Source: Methylomonas sp. AM2-LC
GTDB lineage: Bacteria > Pseudomonadota > Gammaproteobacteria > Methylococcales > Methylomonadaceae
Length of the DNA stretch: 64,000 nt
Assembly (NCBI RefSeq): GCF_039904985.1
Contig: NZ_CP157005.1
Location: 372,001-436,000 of the forward strand
Direction: 5' to 3'
Under the pieces are notes generated by a model. The model saw only the letters and a list, made by a program, of their open reading frames with translations, was not told the origin of the DNA and searched no databases. The position numbers and the translations under genes are program-made. Below, one piece after another: positions 25,750-37,600 of this stretch; position 1 is the stretch's first letter; every line of letters starts with the position of its first letter.

Positions 25750-27291
25750 ATGCAATTAAATCCATCAGAAATAAGTGATCTAATCAAAAAGAAGATCGAG
25801 AATTTCGACGTCCATCTTGAAGCACATACAGAAGGTACTGTTGTCAGTGTAACTGACGGTATCGTTCGTGTTCATGGTTTGTCGGAAGCAATGCAGGGAG
25901 AGATGCTGGAGTTTCCCGGCGGTTCTTACGGTATGGCTTTGAACCTGGAAAGAGATTCAGTCGGTGTAGTAATGCTGGGTGCTTATCAGCATATCAGTGA
26001 AGGAGATACCGTTAAATGTACTGGTAGAATTCTGGAAGTACCTATCGGCACAGCGTTGTTAGGTCGTGTTGTCGATGCTTTGGGTAATCCAATCGATGGC
26101 AAAGGTGCAATCGATACGGATTTGAGTTCACCCATTGAAAAAATTGCTCCGGGCGTAATTGCCAGAAAATCGGTTGATCAACCTGTACAATTAGGTTTAA
26201 AAGCCATTGATTCCATGATACCCGTTGGTCGTGGTCAACGTGAATTGATTATCGGCGACAGACAAACAGGTAAAACTGCGATTGCTATTGACGCCATTAT
26301 CAATCAAAAAGGCACTGGCATTAAATGTGTCTACGTTGCTATTGGACAAAAACGTTCATCCATCGCCAATGTTGTGCGTAAACTGGAAGAGCATGGCGCT
26401 ATGGAGCACACGATAATCGTTGTTGCTTCTGCTTCCGAATCTGCTGCACTACAATTTATTGCACCTTACACAGGTTGTACCATGGGAGAATACTTCCGTG
26501 ATATCGGTGAAGATGCGCTGATTATTTATGACGATTTAACCAAGCAAGCTTGGGCTTATAGACAAATTTCCTTGTTGTTGCGTCGTCCGCCAGGTCGTGA
26601 AGCTTATCCGGGTGATGTATTTTACATACACTCACGTTTGTTAGAGCGTGCCGCTCGCATCAATGAAGCTGAAGTCGAAAAACTAACCAATGGCAAGGTA
26701 AAAGGCAAAACAGGTTCTTTAACTGCTTTACCAATTATTGAAACTCAAGGTGGTGACGTATCGGCGTTCGTACCGACTAACGTTATTTCCATTACAGACG
26801 GCCAAATATTTTTAGAAACAGGTTTGTTTAACTCAGGTATCCGTCCGGCGGTAAACGCAGGTTTATCTGTCTCCAGGGTGGGTGGTGCTGCGCAAACCAA
26901 AATTATTAAGAAGTTGGGTGGCGGTATTCGTCTGGATTTGGCTCAGTTTCGGGAATTAGCGGCTTTTGCTCAATTTGCATCTGATTTGGATGAAAGTACA
27001 CGTAAACAAATTGAGCGTGGTCAACGCGTCACTGAACTGATGAAACAAAATCAATATGCGCCGATGTCGGTGGCGGAAATGAGTGTTTCTCTGTATGCAG
27101 CAAACTCTGGCTTTTTAGATAGTCTGGAAATCAAAAAAGTCCGCGATTTTGAATCGGCACTTTTAGGTTTTATGAAATCCGAAGAATCGGTTTTGATGGC
27201 TAAAATCAACGAGAAAGGCGATTTCAATGATGAAATTAAAGATGGCATACATGCTGCCATAGAACGTTTCATTAAAACAAGTAGCTGGTAA
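25750..27291 (+). CDS. atpA: ATP synthase subunit alpha (F1)
   Basis: A 513-aa non-catalytic nucleotide-binding subunit. P-loop [11 protein letters not shown] near 170; [17 protein letters not shown] carries the family signature. Start ATG 25750 with an N-terminus ([17 protein letters not shown]) of standard form. Confidence 0.98.
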   Translation: MQLNPSEISDLIKKKIENFDVHLEAHTEGTVVSVTDGIVRVHGLSEAMQGEMLEFPGGSYGMALNLERDSVGVVMLGAYQHISEGDTVKCTGRILEVPIGTALLGRVVDALGNPIDGKGAIDTDLSSPIEKIAPGVIARKSVDQPVQLGLKAIDSMIPVGRGQRELIIGDRQTGKTAIAIDAIINQKGTGIKCVYVAIGQKRSSIANVVRKLEEHGAMEHTIIVVASASESAALQFIAPYTGCTMGEYFRDIGEDALIIYDDLTKQAWAYRQISLLLRRPPGREAYPGDVFYIHSRLLERAARINEAEVEKLTNGKVKGKTGSLTALPIIETQGGDVSAFVPTNVISITDGQIFLETGLFNSGIRPAVNAGLSVSRVGGAAQTKIIKKLGGGIRLDLAQFRELAAFAQFASDLDESTRKQIERGQRVTELMKQNQYAPMSVAEMSVSLYAANSGFLDSLEIKKVRDFESALLGFMKSEESVLMAKINEKGDFNDEIKDGIHAAIERFIKTSSW

Positions 27292-27300
27292 GGAACGGCA

Positions 27301-28164
27301 ATGGCTGTTGGCAAAGAAATACGTACCAAGATCGCAAGTATTAAAAATACTCAGAAGATCACGCGTGCCATGGAAATGGTTGCGGCGAGTAAAATGCGTA
27401 AAACCAAAGATCGCATGCAGGCAACGCGACCATACTCGAAGAAAATTAGCCAGATAATTAGTCATCTGGCTCTCGCGAATCCTGAGTATAAACATCCGCT
27501 CATGGCGAATCGGCCTGTTAAGCGTATAGGATTGATTGTGATCAGTTCTGACAGAGGCTTATGTGGCGGGCTAAATGCCAACCTGTTTCGTAAAGTGCTT
27601 ATTGAAATGCAACAATGGCAAAATGAAGGAATAGAGGTTGATGTTTGCTCTGTAGGGAGTAAAGCAGCCAGTTTCTTCAGCATGATTAAGGCCAATTTAC
27701 GTGGACAAGTCAGCAAATTAGGTGATACGCCCAGGCAAATAGACGTACTCGGCATCATAAAAATCATGATGGATAGTTTTACTGCGGGTGAAATTGATCG
27801 TTTGTATGTGGTAAACAATGAGTTTGTTAATACCATGACTCAAAGACCCGATATGCAGCAGTTGCTTCCCGTTATTGCTGCTGAAAAAGATGAAGAATAT
27901 CGTGGGCATTGGGATTATCTGTATGAACCCGGTGCAAAAGAAGTACTGGATCATTTGTTGGTACGCTATATTGAATCGATGGTTTATCAGGGATTGGTCG
28001 AAAACAATGCCTGTGAACAGGCGGCGAGAATGGTTGCCATGAAAAGCGCATCTGACAACGCAGGAAATATTATTAAAGAATTACAACTTGTGTACAACAA
28101 AGCCAGACAGGCGGCGATTACGCAGGAGATTTCAGAGATTGTTGCTGGTGCTGCCGCTGTTTAG
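27301..28164 (+). CDS. atpG: ATP synthase subunit gamma (F1)
   Basis: A 287-aa central shaft subunit. N-terminal helix [20 protein letters not shown] and the C-terminal [15 protein letters not shown] are the rotor coiled-coil ends; [15 protein letters not shown] is a family signature. 9 bp after atpA. Confidence 0.97.
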   Translation: MAVGKEIRTKIASIKNTQKITRAMEMVAASKMRKTKDRMQATRPYSKKISQIISHLALANPEYKHPLMANRPVKRIGLIVISSDRGLCGGLNANLFRKVLIEMQQWQNEGIEVDVCSVGSKAASFFSMIKANLRGQVSKLGDTPRQIDVLGIIKIMMDSFTAGEIDRLYVVNNEFVNTMTQRPDMQQLLPVIAAEKDEEYRGHWDYLYEPGAKEVLDHLLVRYIESMVYQGLVENNACEQAARMVAMKSASDNAGNIIKELQLVYNKARQAAITQEISEIVAGAAAV

Positions 28165-28186
28165 TGCATTTTACAAGTTTAGATAG

Positions 28187-29581
<1,395 letters not shown>

Positions 29582-29605
29582 GCCTACTTGAGAGGAGATT
29601 ACCAT

Positions 29606-30028
29606 ATGGCAATGACCATACATGTTGATATTGTCAGCGCTGAGAATGAGGTCTTTTCAGGTTTAGCTCAGATGGTGTTTGCACCAGCGGAGATGGGTGA
29701 AGTGGGTATTGCTCCACGTCATGCCCCGCTGATCAGTATGCTAAAACCGGGCGAAGTCAGGGTTAAAATTAGTGATAAGGAATATCAGGAGTTTTATGTG
29801 TCTGGTGGTTTACTGGAAGTTCAACCGCATCTTGTAACCGTATTGGCTGATACTGCAATTAGGGCTCATGATCTTGATGAAGCTGCCGCATTGCAAGCTA
29901 AAGCCAGAGCAGAAGAATTACTGAGCGATAAATCTGGAAAAATTGATTATGCGACTGCAAAAGCAGAATTGATACAAGCTATTTCCCAGTTAAGAACTTT
30001 GGATAGATTAAGAAAACGTGGGGCATAA
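29606..30028 (+). CDS. atpC: ATP synthase subunit epsilon (F1)
   Basis: A 140-aa subunit with an N-terminal beta domain (HVDIVSAENEVFSG, GEVGIAPRHAPL) and a C-terminal helical hairpin. ATG 29606 lies after a GAGAGGAGAT ribosome site; an in-frame TTG at 29588 that overlaps that site is rejected. Last gene of the atp operon. Confidence 0.96.
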   Translation: MAMTIHVDIVSAENEVFSGLAQMVFAPAEMGEVGIAPRHAPLISMLKPGEVRVKISDKEYQEFYVSGGLLEVQPHLVTVLADTAIRAHDLDEAAALQAKARAEELLSDKSGKIDYATAKAELIQAISQLRTLDRLRKRGA

Positions 30029-30049
30029 TTGCGTTTTCTAGTGTGAAAC

Positions 30050-30084
30050 AAGCCCGATGCGTCAACACGTATCGGGCTTTTTTG
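30050..30084 (+). terminator. Terminator of the atp operon
   Basis: Stem AAGCCCGAT (30050-30058) pairs with ATCGGGCTT (30071-30079), followed by a T-run; loop of 12 bases. It lies 22 bp past atpC and 16 bp before glmU, so glmU needs its own promoter or read-through. Confidence 0.88.
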
Positions 30085-30099
30085 TTTTAGGATTATTAC

Positions 30100-31470
30100 A
30101 TGTCGATTAAAACTATCATTTTGGCAGCAGGTCAAGGTACGCGTATGCGTTCATCGCGGCCAAAAGTATTGCATGAAATAGCTAACAAAGCTTTATTGCA
30201 GCATGTCTATGAAACCAGTTTAGCACTGACGGATAATACAATTTTTGTTGTATATGGTCATGGTGGTGAAGTAGTAAAACAAACATTAGCAAATCTTAAT
30301 GTTAGCTGGATAGAACAGAAGCAACAATTAGGTACCGGTCACGCCGTACAACAAGCGATCAATTACATTGAAAACACAGATACAGTATTGATATTGTATG
30401 GCGATGTGCCTTTGCTGAAAGCGCAAACCCTACAGAATTTATTAACGCTGGTTAGCGAAACTTCTATTGCGTTATTGACAGTCGAATTAGATGACCCAAC
30501 AGGCTACGGACGTATTGTGCGTGATAAAAATCATGCTGTACTTAAAATTGTCGAACAAAAAGATGCAAATGAATCTGAATTAGTCATCAAAGAAGGTAAC
30601 ACGGGTATCTTGGCTTTAAATGGTCAACGCTTAAAGCAATGGTTAGCTAGATTAAGTAACAATAATGCCCAGAACGAATATTATTTAACGGATATTATCG
30701 AGATGGCGGTGGCCGATGGTCTCATTGTTAATACCACGCAAGCCTTAAGTCAGGACGAAGTGTTGGGAGTGAATAACCGCAGTCAATTAGCTCATTTGGA
30801 ACGTGTGTATCAATTGGAACAGGCGGAAAACTTGATGCGACTGGGTGTTACTTTAAGAGATCCACAGCGAATTGATGTACGGGGCGAATTTATAGAATTG
30901 GGTCAGGATATCGAAGTTGATGTTAATGTTATCTTTGAAGGCAGCAATCGTATTGCTTCGCATGTCAAAATAGGCGCAAATTGCATAATCAAAAATGCCA
31001 ACATAGCTGAATATGTTGAAATACTGCCAAATAGTATCATTGACGATGCCAGTATCGGTGCCTATAGCCGCATTGGACCGTTTGCCAGACTTAGACCAGA
31101 AACAACATTGGCTGAACACGTACATATTGGCAATTTTGTCGAAATTAAAAAATCCACAGTTGCAACTGGCAGCAAAATTAATCACTTGAGTTATATTGGT
31201 GATAGTGAAGTGGGTAGCAAGGTCAACATTGGTGCTGGCACGATTACCTGCAATTATGATGGAGTCAATAAATTTAAAACAGTGATAGGCGATGGTGCGT
31301 TTATCGGTTCCGACAGCCAATTGGTGGCACCCGTGGTGATTGGTAAAAATGCAACTATTGGTGCCGGTTCAACCATAACCAAAGATACGCCAGCTGAGCA
31401 ATTAACTTTAAGTCGGGTAAAACAAGTGAGCGTTGCAAACTGGCAACGTCCACAAAAGCAGGAGAAATAA
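30100..31470 (+). CDS. glmU: GlmU, UDP-N-acetylglucosamine synthesis (bifunctional)
   Basis: Acetylates glucosamine 1-phosphate and then makes UDP-GlcNAc for peptidoglycan and LPS. 456 aa. N-terminal uridylyltransferase with LAAGQGTRMRSSRPK; C-terminal left-handed helix domain with repeated hexapeptides (HVKIGANCIIKNANI, IGPFARLRP, GAGTITCNYDGVNK). glmS follows one base later in the intergenic gap. Confidence 0.97.
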   Translation: MSIKTIILAAGQGTRMRSSRPKVLHEIANKALLQHVYETSLALTDNTIFVVYGHGGEVVKQTLANLNVSWIEQKQQLGTGHAVQQAINYIENTDTVLILYGDVPLLKAQTLQNLLTLVSETSIALLTVELDDPTGYGRIVRDKNHAVLKIVEQKDANESELVIKEGNTGILALNGQRLKQWLARLSNNNAQNEYYLTDIIEMAVADGLIVNTTQALSQDEVLGVNNRSQLAHLERVYQLEQAENLMRLGVTLRDPQRIDVRGEFIELGQDIEVDVNVIFEGSNRIASHVKIGANCIIKNANIAEYVEILPNSIIDDASIGAYSRIGPFARLRPETTLAEHVHIGNFVEIKKSTVATGSKINHLSYIGDSEVGSKVNIGAGTITCNYDGVNKFKTVIGDGAFIGSDSQLVAPVVIGKNATIGAGSTITKDTPAEQLTLSRVKQVSVANWQRPQKQEK

Positions 31471-31471
31471 T

Positions 31472-33301
31472 ATGTGTGGCATAGTTGCGGGCATTGCGCA
31501 GCGCAATGTGGTACCAATCTTACTGGAAGGTTTGAAACGGCTTGAATATCGTGGCTACGATTCAGCTGGACTGGCAGTCGTGAATAATCAGCAAATTTTT
31601 AGAAAGCGTGCGTTGGGAAAAGTTAAAGGTCTGGAGGCACTCATTAATAGTGATCCTATCGAAGGCAATTTAGGAATTGCTCATACGCGCTGGGCAACCC
31701 ACGGCAAACCAAGTACCAATAATGCACATCCACATCTTAGTTGCGAGAAAGTGGCAGTAGTGCATAACGGTATTATTGAAAACCATGAACAATTACGCTT
31801 TGATCTTACCCAAAGTGGCTTTGAGTTTACCTCCGAGACTGATACAGAAGTCATTGTCCACAAAATTGCCGAACAATTAAAAATTAACAATGATTTGTTA
31901 ATCGCTGTCAAAAATACGGTAGCGTCTTTAAAAGGTGCTTTTGCACTGGGTATTGTCTCCAGCGATCAAGCGGATACATTGATAGCCTGTCGTAAAGGCA
32001 GTCCGTTAGTCATTGGTATAGGCATCGGTGAGTTTTTTATTGCATCCGATGTAGCGGCCTTATTACCAGTAACACAATGTTTTATCTTTCTTGAAGAAGG
32101 CGATATTGCCGTACTTAAAATAGATAGTCTGTTAATTTATGACGAAAATGATTGCCTGGTTGAGCGTCCCATCATCGAAAGTCAGTTAAAAGCAGATGCG
32201 ATTGATAAAGGTAAATACCGCCACTATATGCTTAAGGAAATTTATGAACAGCCCTGGGCTGTTTCAGAAACTCTGGAAGGCCGTTTTATAGACAACCGTT
32301 TTCAGGAAATTGCGTTTGGGCATAATGCCAGTGCAGTTTTTGACCAGATAAAGTCAGTGCAGATAATTGCTTGTGGAACCAGCTATCATGCGGGCTTAGT
32401 GGCTCGATATTGGTTTGAAGAATTGGCCCGGGTACCTTGCGCAATAGAAGTAGCTAGCGAATTCAGATACCGTAATCCGGTAATTTCTGCCGATACTTTG
32501 GTCGTTACCATTTCGCAATCGGGTGAAACTGCCGATACCTTGGCGGCTTTGCAGGAAGCTAAACGACTGGGAGTTAAACATTCGCTAGTGATTTGTAATG
32601 CCGCAGAAAGCTCGCTGGTTAGAGAGTCAGAACTCGTGTTAATGACACGCGCTGGTCCAGAAATTGGTGTGGCTTCCACTAAAGCGTTTACTACGCAATT
32701 AGTGGCGTTGTTAATGTTGGTCATTGCGGTAGGCAGACGTTTTGCGTTAAGCGCCGAACTGGAAGCGCAAATTGTTTCGGATTTATTTGCGTTACCTGGG
32801 AATATGGAAAAAGCCATTCGGCTGGATTCGACTATAGAAAAACTGTCGCAACGTTTTGCTGATAAGCACAATGCCTTGTTTTTGGGGCGTGGCACCCATT
32901 ATCCCATTGCAATGGAAGGCGCGTTAAAATTAAAGGAAATTTCTTATATCCATGCTGAAGCTTATCCTGCGGGGGAACTGAAACATGGTCCTTTGGCACT
33001 TATTGATGCGGAAATGCCGGTAGTCACTGTTGCGCCGAATAATAATTTGTTGGAAAAACTAAAATCCAATATTCAGGAAGTGAGCGCTCGTGGCGGTCAA
33101 TTAATTGTATTTATGGATGAAAATCTAGCGAATACTGAAAATGAAAATGTGCAAATTGTAAAAATGCCGAGCGTTAGCAATATTATTTCACCCATTATTT
33201 ATACTATTCCGTTGCAGTTATTGTCTTATCATGTGGCGGTATTAAAAGGTACCGATGTTGATCAGCCACGTAATTTGGCTAAATCAGTTACGGTGGAATA
33301 A
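31472..33301 (+). CDS. glmS: GlmS, glucosamine-6-phosphate synthase
   Basis: Makes glucosamine 6-phosphate from fructose 6-phosphate and glutamine. 609 aa, starting MCGIVAGI with Cys2 as the glutaminase nucleophile (ATG 31472; a longer in-frame start at 31433 lies inside glmU). RGYDSAG, the two SIS domains (ACGTSYHAGL, SQSGETADT, STKAFTTQ) and the C-terminal PRNLAKSVTVE are canonical. No glmS ribozyme-like leader is possible in the 1-bp gap to glmU. Confidence 0.97.
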   Translation: MCGIVAGIAQRNVVPILLEGLKRLEYRGYDSAGLAVVNNQQIFRKRALGKVKGLEALINSDPIEGNLGIAHTRWATHGKPSTNNAHPHLSCEKVAVVHNGIIENHEQLRFDLTQSGFEFTSETDTEVIVHKIAEQLKINNDLLIAVKNTVASLKGAFALGIVSSDQADTLIACRKGSPLVIGIGIGEFFIASDVAALLPVTQCFIFLEEGDIAVLKIDSLLIYDENDCLVERPIIESQLKADAIDKGKYRHYMLKEIYEQPWAVSETLEGRFIDNRFQEIAFGHNASAVFDQIKSVQIIACGTSYHAGLVARYWFEELARVPCAIEVASEFRYRNPVISADTLVVTISQSGETADTLAALQEAKRLGVKHSLVICNAAESSLVRESELVLMTRAGPEIGVASTKAFTTQLVALLMLVIAVGRRFALSAELEAQIVSDLFALPGNMEKAIRLDSTIEKLSQRFADKHNALFLGRGTHYPIAMEGALKLKEISYIHAEAYPAGELKHGPLALIDAEMPVVTVAPNNNLLEKLKSNIQEVSARGGQLIVFMDENLANTENENVQIVKMPSVSNIISPIIYTIPLQLLSYHVAVLKGTDVDQPRNLAKSVTVE

Positions 33302-33312
33302 GCCGGTTGCAG

Positions 33313-34068
33313 ATGAAGATTTCCTTTGAAATAGTCCCCAGAAGTTTTCCGGCTTTTGCTGAACAGTATCAGTTTGTGCAAACGTTGGGAGCTGCGATTA
33401 ATGTTATCAATGTGCCGGATATTCAGCGCTTTTCGTTACGTAGTTGGGAATTAAGCACGCACATTGACACAACACAATACCAATTTATTCCACATTTCAG
33501 GGCAATTGATTTCAGTTTAACTGGTGGGGAAATCTTCAGAATTATTGAAGAACAGGAATTGTCGCAAGTATTGTTGGTATCTGGAGATCCACCCGAAGGT
33601 TTAAAGCGCGCTTTTTATAATACCGATGTGGTGAGTCTGATACGAGTATTAAAACAACGTTATCCTTTGTTGCGGATTTATGCGGGCTTTGATCCGCATC
33701 GACAAGGACTACAGGATGAATGTGAATATATACAACGTAAAATTGATGTCGGTATTAGTGGCTTATTTTCACAACCGTTTTATGATACTAGGCTAATCGA
33801 CATATACACCGAACATTTGCAAGGTCTAGACACCTATATTGGTATAAGTCCTATTACAAATATGGCTTCTAAAAATTATTGGGAAATAAAAAACAAAGTC
33901 AAATTCCCTGCCAATTTCCAGCCAGACTTAAATTGGAGTGTAAACTTTGCTAATCAGGTGATTGAATCTGCCAAAAATAGTGGATTCAATATTTATTTTA
34001 TGCCGATTAAGATTGATTTGGAACTATACTTTAGTCGGATCAATTTGTTAAAAGGCAACTCGCCCTGA
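33313..34068 (+). CDS. Short MetF-like protein (methylenetetrahydrofolate reductase family)
   Basis: A 251-aa protein, shorter than MetF (about 290). It keeps ISFEIVPRS at 3-11, with E6 in the place of the MetF catalytic glutamate, and LLVSGDPPEG at 87-96, with D92 in the place of the flavin-contacting aspartate; IDVGISGLFSQPFYD and YIGISPITNMAS are also MetF-like. The start is ATG 33313 rather than an in-frame TTG at 33307. It follows glmS by 11 bp. In a methanotroph, an extra one-carbon-folate-type reductase is plausible, but substrate is not shown. Could be a divergent MetF or a specialised flavoprotein. Confidence 0.75.
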   Translation: MKISFEIVPRSFPAFAEQYQFVQTLGAAINVINVPDIQRFSLRSWELSTHIDTTQYQFIPHFRAIDFSLTGGEIFRIIEEQELSQVLLVSGDPPEGLKRAFYNTDVVSLIRVLKQRYPLLRIYAGFDPHRQGLQDECEYIQRKIDVGISGLFSQPFYDTRLIDIYTEHLQGLDTYIGISPITNMASKNYWEIKNKVKFPANFQPDLNWSVNFANQVIESAKNSGFNIYFMPIKIDLELYFSRINLLKGNSP

Positions 34069-34274
34069 ATGATGTTTTGAGCATAGTTGACAGTTATTTT
34101 TATTGCTAATTCTTCAACGGTATCGTTCAAAATTTAGTTTGTAATACGTTCGTAATGAAAATGTTGTTATAATTCGATAAACGTCCAAATTCAGCTTAGA
34201 CATATCGTATTTATTATCAGATTAGCCACTAATAACGCAAATCTGAGAAAATCAAAACCGCCAACGTAATTAGC

Positions 34275-35759
34275 ATGTCACAGCCAAAACTTCTCTCGAA
34301 GAATATTCAGTTTTATCTGAATATGATTTTTTTCCTTTCTACTTTAATTTATTCCGCAAGCACTTACGCCGAATCGGCGGAGCCCTCATCACGAGAAGAT
34401 GGTTACGATTTAATGCAATTACTAGCGGATAAAGGTCTGCATGATATTCATGATGAACGCTGGAATGCTTACGGACAAATGACGTTTATTAATAGCTGGA
34501 AAAGTACCTTTCCTGCTCAATATACCAACGCGAATGATAGCGGTAACTCTTTATTAAATTCGCAAGAGCGCAGTTTTACCGGTACAGCCACATTGTATTT
34601 GGCGGGAAAAGCCTGGCAAGGTGGCGAGTTTTATTTAGTGCCTGAAGTGATTTCCGAACGTTCGTTATCCGGCCTAAAAGGTTTGGGTAGTGTCATTCAG
34701 AACTTTGAGCTGCAAAAAGCGGGTGGACAAGAACCTTCATATTACATCTCCAGAGGTTTTTATAAACAAACTTGGGGGTTTGGGGGCAGTAAGCAAATTG
34801 TCGCCTCTGATCCGATGCAGTTAGGCACGACTGAAGACAGTAGACGTTTTGTGTTGCGAGCGGGTGAATTTAGTATTCTGGATTTTTTTGATAAAAACAG
34901 TTATTCCGGTGATTTGCGCAGGCAGTTTAATAATATGGCCTTTTTAACTTATGCAGCTTACGATTTTGCCGCAGATGCCAGAGGATACACTTGGGGTATG
35001 GTGGGCGAGCTTGATTACGATGATTGGTCGTATAAGTTCGGTCATATTCTCGCTCCAGTGAATCCGAACCAACTGGCCTTGGATATAGAGCCATTTAAAT
35101 ATTTTGGGCAACAGATTGAAGTAGAGCATCGCCATGAAATAGACGGTCAACCAGGGGCGGTAAGGTTGCTGGCTTATCGAAATGTGGAGAATATGGGTAA
35201 ATTCAGCGATGCTATTTCCGCTTTTAATGCTTCAGCAGGTGCCAAAAACGCAACGACCTGCACAAGCTTTAATTACGGTTCTGCAAACGCTTCTGCTCCA
35301 GATTTATGTTGGGCGCGACAAACTAATATCAAAATGGGTATAGGCTTAAATGTTGAGCAGCAGTTATATGATGATCTTGGTCTGTTCTTTCGCGGCATGT
35401 ACTCAGATGGAAAAACAGAGGTTTATTCCTACACTTCAACTGATCGATCAATATCGCTAGGGGGTATTCTGAAAGGTACGCGCTGGGGAAGAAGCAAAGA
35501 TTCTATTGGTCTTGGATATGCAGCCGGTTTTCTTTCCAAGGAACATATACAGTTTTTGAATCTGGGCGGTATAGATGGATTTATCGGTGATGGTCGAATT
35601 AAATATCGTCCTGAGCAGGTAGTTGATATTTATTACAGCTATAACGTTTGGAATGAAGTGTGGGTAACCGCCGATTATCAATATATTGCTAATCCCGCCT
35701 ACAATGCTGATCGAGGTCCTATTGATATTTATGGTGCCAAAATTCACGTTCAATTTTGA
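34275..35759 (+). CDS. Outer-membrane porin, OprB (carbohydrate-selective) type
   Basis: A 494-aa secreted beta-barrel. Signal peptide about 1-32 (core FYLNMIFFLSTLIYSAS, ending TYAES). The mature part has alternating aromatic/hydrophobic strands and ends in YGAKIHVQF, with the terminal phenylalanine expected for BAM-dependent insertion. Pattern elements WNAYGQMTFI and the RAGEFSILDFFD segment match OprB-like porins. Stand-alone, with 206 bp upstream and a hairpin after the stop. True substrate unknown. Confidence 0.82.
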   Translation: MSQPKLLSKNIQFYLNMIFFLSTLIYSASTYAESAEPSSREDGYDLMQLLADKGLHDIHDERWNAYGQMTFINSWKSTFPAQYTNANDSGNSLLNSQERSFTGTATLYLAGKAWQGGEFYLVPEVISERSLSGLKGLGSVIQNFELQKAGGQEPSYYISRGFYKQTWGFGGSKQIVASDPMQLGTTEDSRRFVLRAGEFSILDFFDKNSYSGDLRRQFNNMAFLTYAAYDFAADARGYTWGMVGELDYDDWSYKFGHILAPVNPNQLALDIEPFKYFGQQIEVEHRHEIDGQPGAVRLLAYRNVENMGKFSDAISAFNASAGAKNATTCTSFNYGSANASAPDLCWARQTNIKMGIGLNVEQQLYDDLGLFFRGMYSDGKTEVYSYTSTDRSISLGGILKGTRWGRSKDSIGLGYAAGFLSKEHIQFLNLGGIDGFIGDGRIKYRPEQVVDIYYSYNVWNEVWVTADYQYIANPAYNADRGPIDIYGAKIHVQF

Positions 35760-35789
35760 GTTTGGCTCGGCTATAAGATCGGTAGCACA

Positions 35790-35823
35790 AGCAGTTTAAA
35801 GCTAAATAGCACCTTAAACTGCT
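35790..35823 (+). terminator. Shared hairpin between converging porin and trpC genes
   Basis: A perfect 10-bp stem, AGCAGTTTAA (35790-35799) with its complement at 35814-35823, loop of 14. It sits midway between two convergent stops and so could serve either strand. T-runs are weak on both sides. Confidence 0.6.
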
Positions 35824-35840
35824 ATTCATTATCTAAAAAA

Positions 35841-36638
35841 TCAGCTAAATAACTCTCGCATTTTTTGTCCTGGATGTTCTGCGCGCATGAAAGCTTCGCC
35901 AACCAGAAAAGTGTAAATACCATTATCTTGCATCAGTTTTACGTCTTCTTGGGTATGGATACCACTTTCAGTTACCACTAAACGGTCTGCTGGTACTGTA
36001 TTTTTTAAATCCAGTGTGGTTTGTAGAGAAACTTCGAAAGTGTGGAGATTTCGGTTGTTAATTCCTATTAATTTAGTATCTAAAGCTAAAGCACGTTGCA
36101 TTTCTTCTGCATTGTGAACTTCAACCAAGACATCCATGCCTAGAGAGGTACTGATAGTACAAAGTTCGTGCATTAAAGGGTCTGTTAGAGCGGCTGCAAT
36201 TAGAAGAATACAATCGGCTCCTAAAGCGCGTGATTCGTATATTTGATACGGATCTATCATAAAGTCTTTGCGGATAACTGGCAACGGACAGCGATCTCTT
36301 ACCATTTGCAAATTGGCCTCGGAACCTTGAAAAAACTCCTTGTCGGTTAAAACCGATAAGCAACTGGCACCATTCATAGCATAATCTTGGGCAATTTCTA
36401 CCGGTTGAAAGTTTTCTCTGATTACCCCCTGACTCGGAGACGCTTTTTTAATTTCAGCAATAATGGCTGGTTTATGCGCATCGGCTCTACTGCGTAACGA
36501 ATGGTAAAATCCACGTGGGCTGCTAGCGCTGTTGGCGATTTCCTGTAATGCCGAAATAGGCATATTAAGTTTTCGACGCGCAACCTCTTCTGTTTTTTTT
36601 ACGAGGATGGTTTTTAAAATATCAGGTGTATCGGTCAT
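35841..36638 (-). CDS. trpC: Indole-3-glycerol phosphate synthase
   Basis: Tryptophan synthesis step. 265 aa, monofunctional TrpC with (beta/alpha)8 marks: [46 protein letters not shown] and TESGIHT. Not fused to TrpF. Separate from other trp genes in the window. Confidence 0.97.
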   Translation of the reverse strand: MTDTPDILKTILVKKTEEVARRKLNMPISALQEIANSASSPRGFYHSLRSRADAHKPAIIAEIKKASPSQGVIRENFQPVEIAQDYAMNGASCLSVLTDKEFFQGSEANLQMVRDRCPLPVIRKDFMIDPYQIYESRALGADCILLIAAALTDPLMHELCTISTSLGMDVLVEVHNAEEMQRALALDTKLIGINNRNLHTFEVSLQTTLDLKNTVPADRLVVTESGIHTQEDVKLMQDNGIYTFLVGEAFMRAEHPGQKMRELFS

Positions 36639-36736
36639 GGTTTGAAAGCGGCTGAATTAAGATGGGATAACAATCCGTTATTATATGAAATAACAGTTGT
36701 TGTCGAAAGTTGGCTGATAACGCGATTTTGAATCAT

Positions 36737-37600
36737 TTAGAGGCTAAGTATGTTTTTGAAGTAGCCACCAGAAACCCTAAGCAGATCTAGCGAAACATAT
36801 ATTGGCAATAGCCATCTAGGGCAATTATGCCATGCAAACCACCAGCGTGCTTTTAAATTGCCTGGTGAACGGATACTGGTAAAGTAATTGATAAAACTGC
36901 TTAGGGTAAATTTATTAAGCACTTTTACTAAGCCAGTTTCGTCAATATACGAAAATACTTTGCAATTCAAGCTGGAATAGATTCGATAGCCAGCACGGGC
37001 AGCTTTAAAGGTCAGGTCGTAATCAGCTAGATAATGGGGTAGATGCTGCTCATCGTATAGCCCTATCTCTCTAAAAACAGATATTGGAAATAAGGTGCCA
37101 CGTCCAGAAGCGTGGGTAACTTCTGCGAGCGTAGTATCATCAGGAATATGTTCTTTTGCAAAATTTACCGGATAAGCGGTGGCATACAGCCAATTTTGCC
37201 GATACCCCCAAGATACTAGTTCGCCGGTCTTAATGTCGTGGATAACGGAAGTAATAATTGCATTGGGATGTTGATGGTAATTATTCAGTAAATTTTGTAG
37301 ATAGTCTGATGGTACTTCGTTATCATTATTCATGGTTAACAAAAGATCGTCATTATTGGCATGTTCTAACGCATAGGCAATACTTCGATTAATTGCACCT
37401 GTCCACCATAAACTATTATTAGCATTAATAACAACAACTTCTGGAAACTGTTGACGTATAGCATCACTGGTACCATCAGTAGAGCCATGGTCACAAACGA
37501 CAATAGTAAACTGTTGGAATGTTTGTGTGCTAAGTGAGGTTAAGCACTTTAAGGTGAAAGCACTGCGGTTAAATACCGGGATGCAGATCCAGATTTTCAT
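36737..37600 (-). CDS. Family 2 glycosyltransferase
   Basis: A 287-aa GT-A fold transferase. N-terminal IWICIPVFNRSAFTLKCLTSL is the nucleotide-sugar binding strand, VVCDHGSTDGT follows, and TMNNDNEVP is the metal-site region in place of DxD. It resembles rhamnosyltransferase-like members. No other polysaccharide genes are adjacent, so acceptor and sugar are unknown. Confidence 0.85.
   Translation of the reverse strand: MKIWICIPVFNRSAFTLKCLTSLSTQTFQQFTIVVCDHGSTDGTSDAIRQQFPEVVVINANNSLWWTGAINRSIAYALEHANNDDLLLTMNNDNEVPSDYLQNLLNNYHQHPNAIITSVIHDIKTGELVSWGYRQNWLYATAYPVNFAKEHIPDDTTLAEVTHASGRGTLFPISVFREIGLYDEQHLPHYLADYDLTFKAARAGYRIYSSLNCKVFSYIDETGLVKVLNKFTLSSFINYFTSIRSPGNLKARWWFAWHNCPRWLLPIYVSLDLLRVSGGYFKNILSL

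Noticed and set aside
31471..31471. glmS ribozyme or small-RNA control region before glmS
   Set aside because: glmU ends one base before the glmS start, leaving no room for a leader; any control would lie within glmU.
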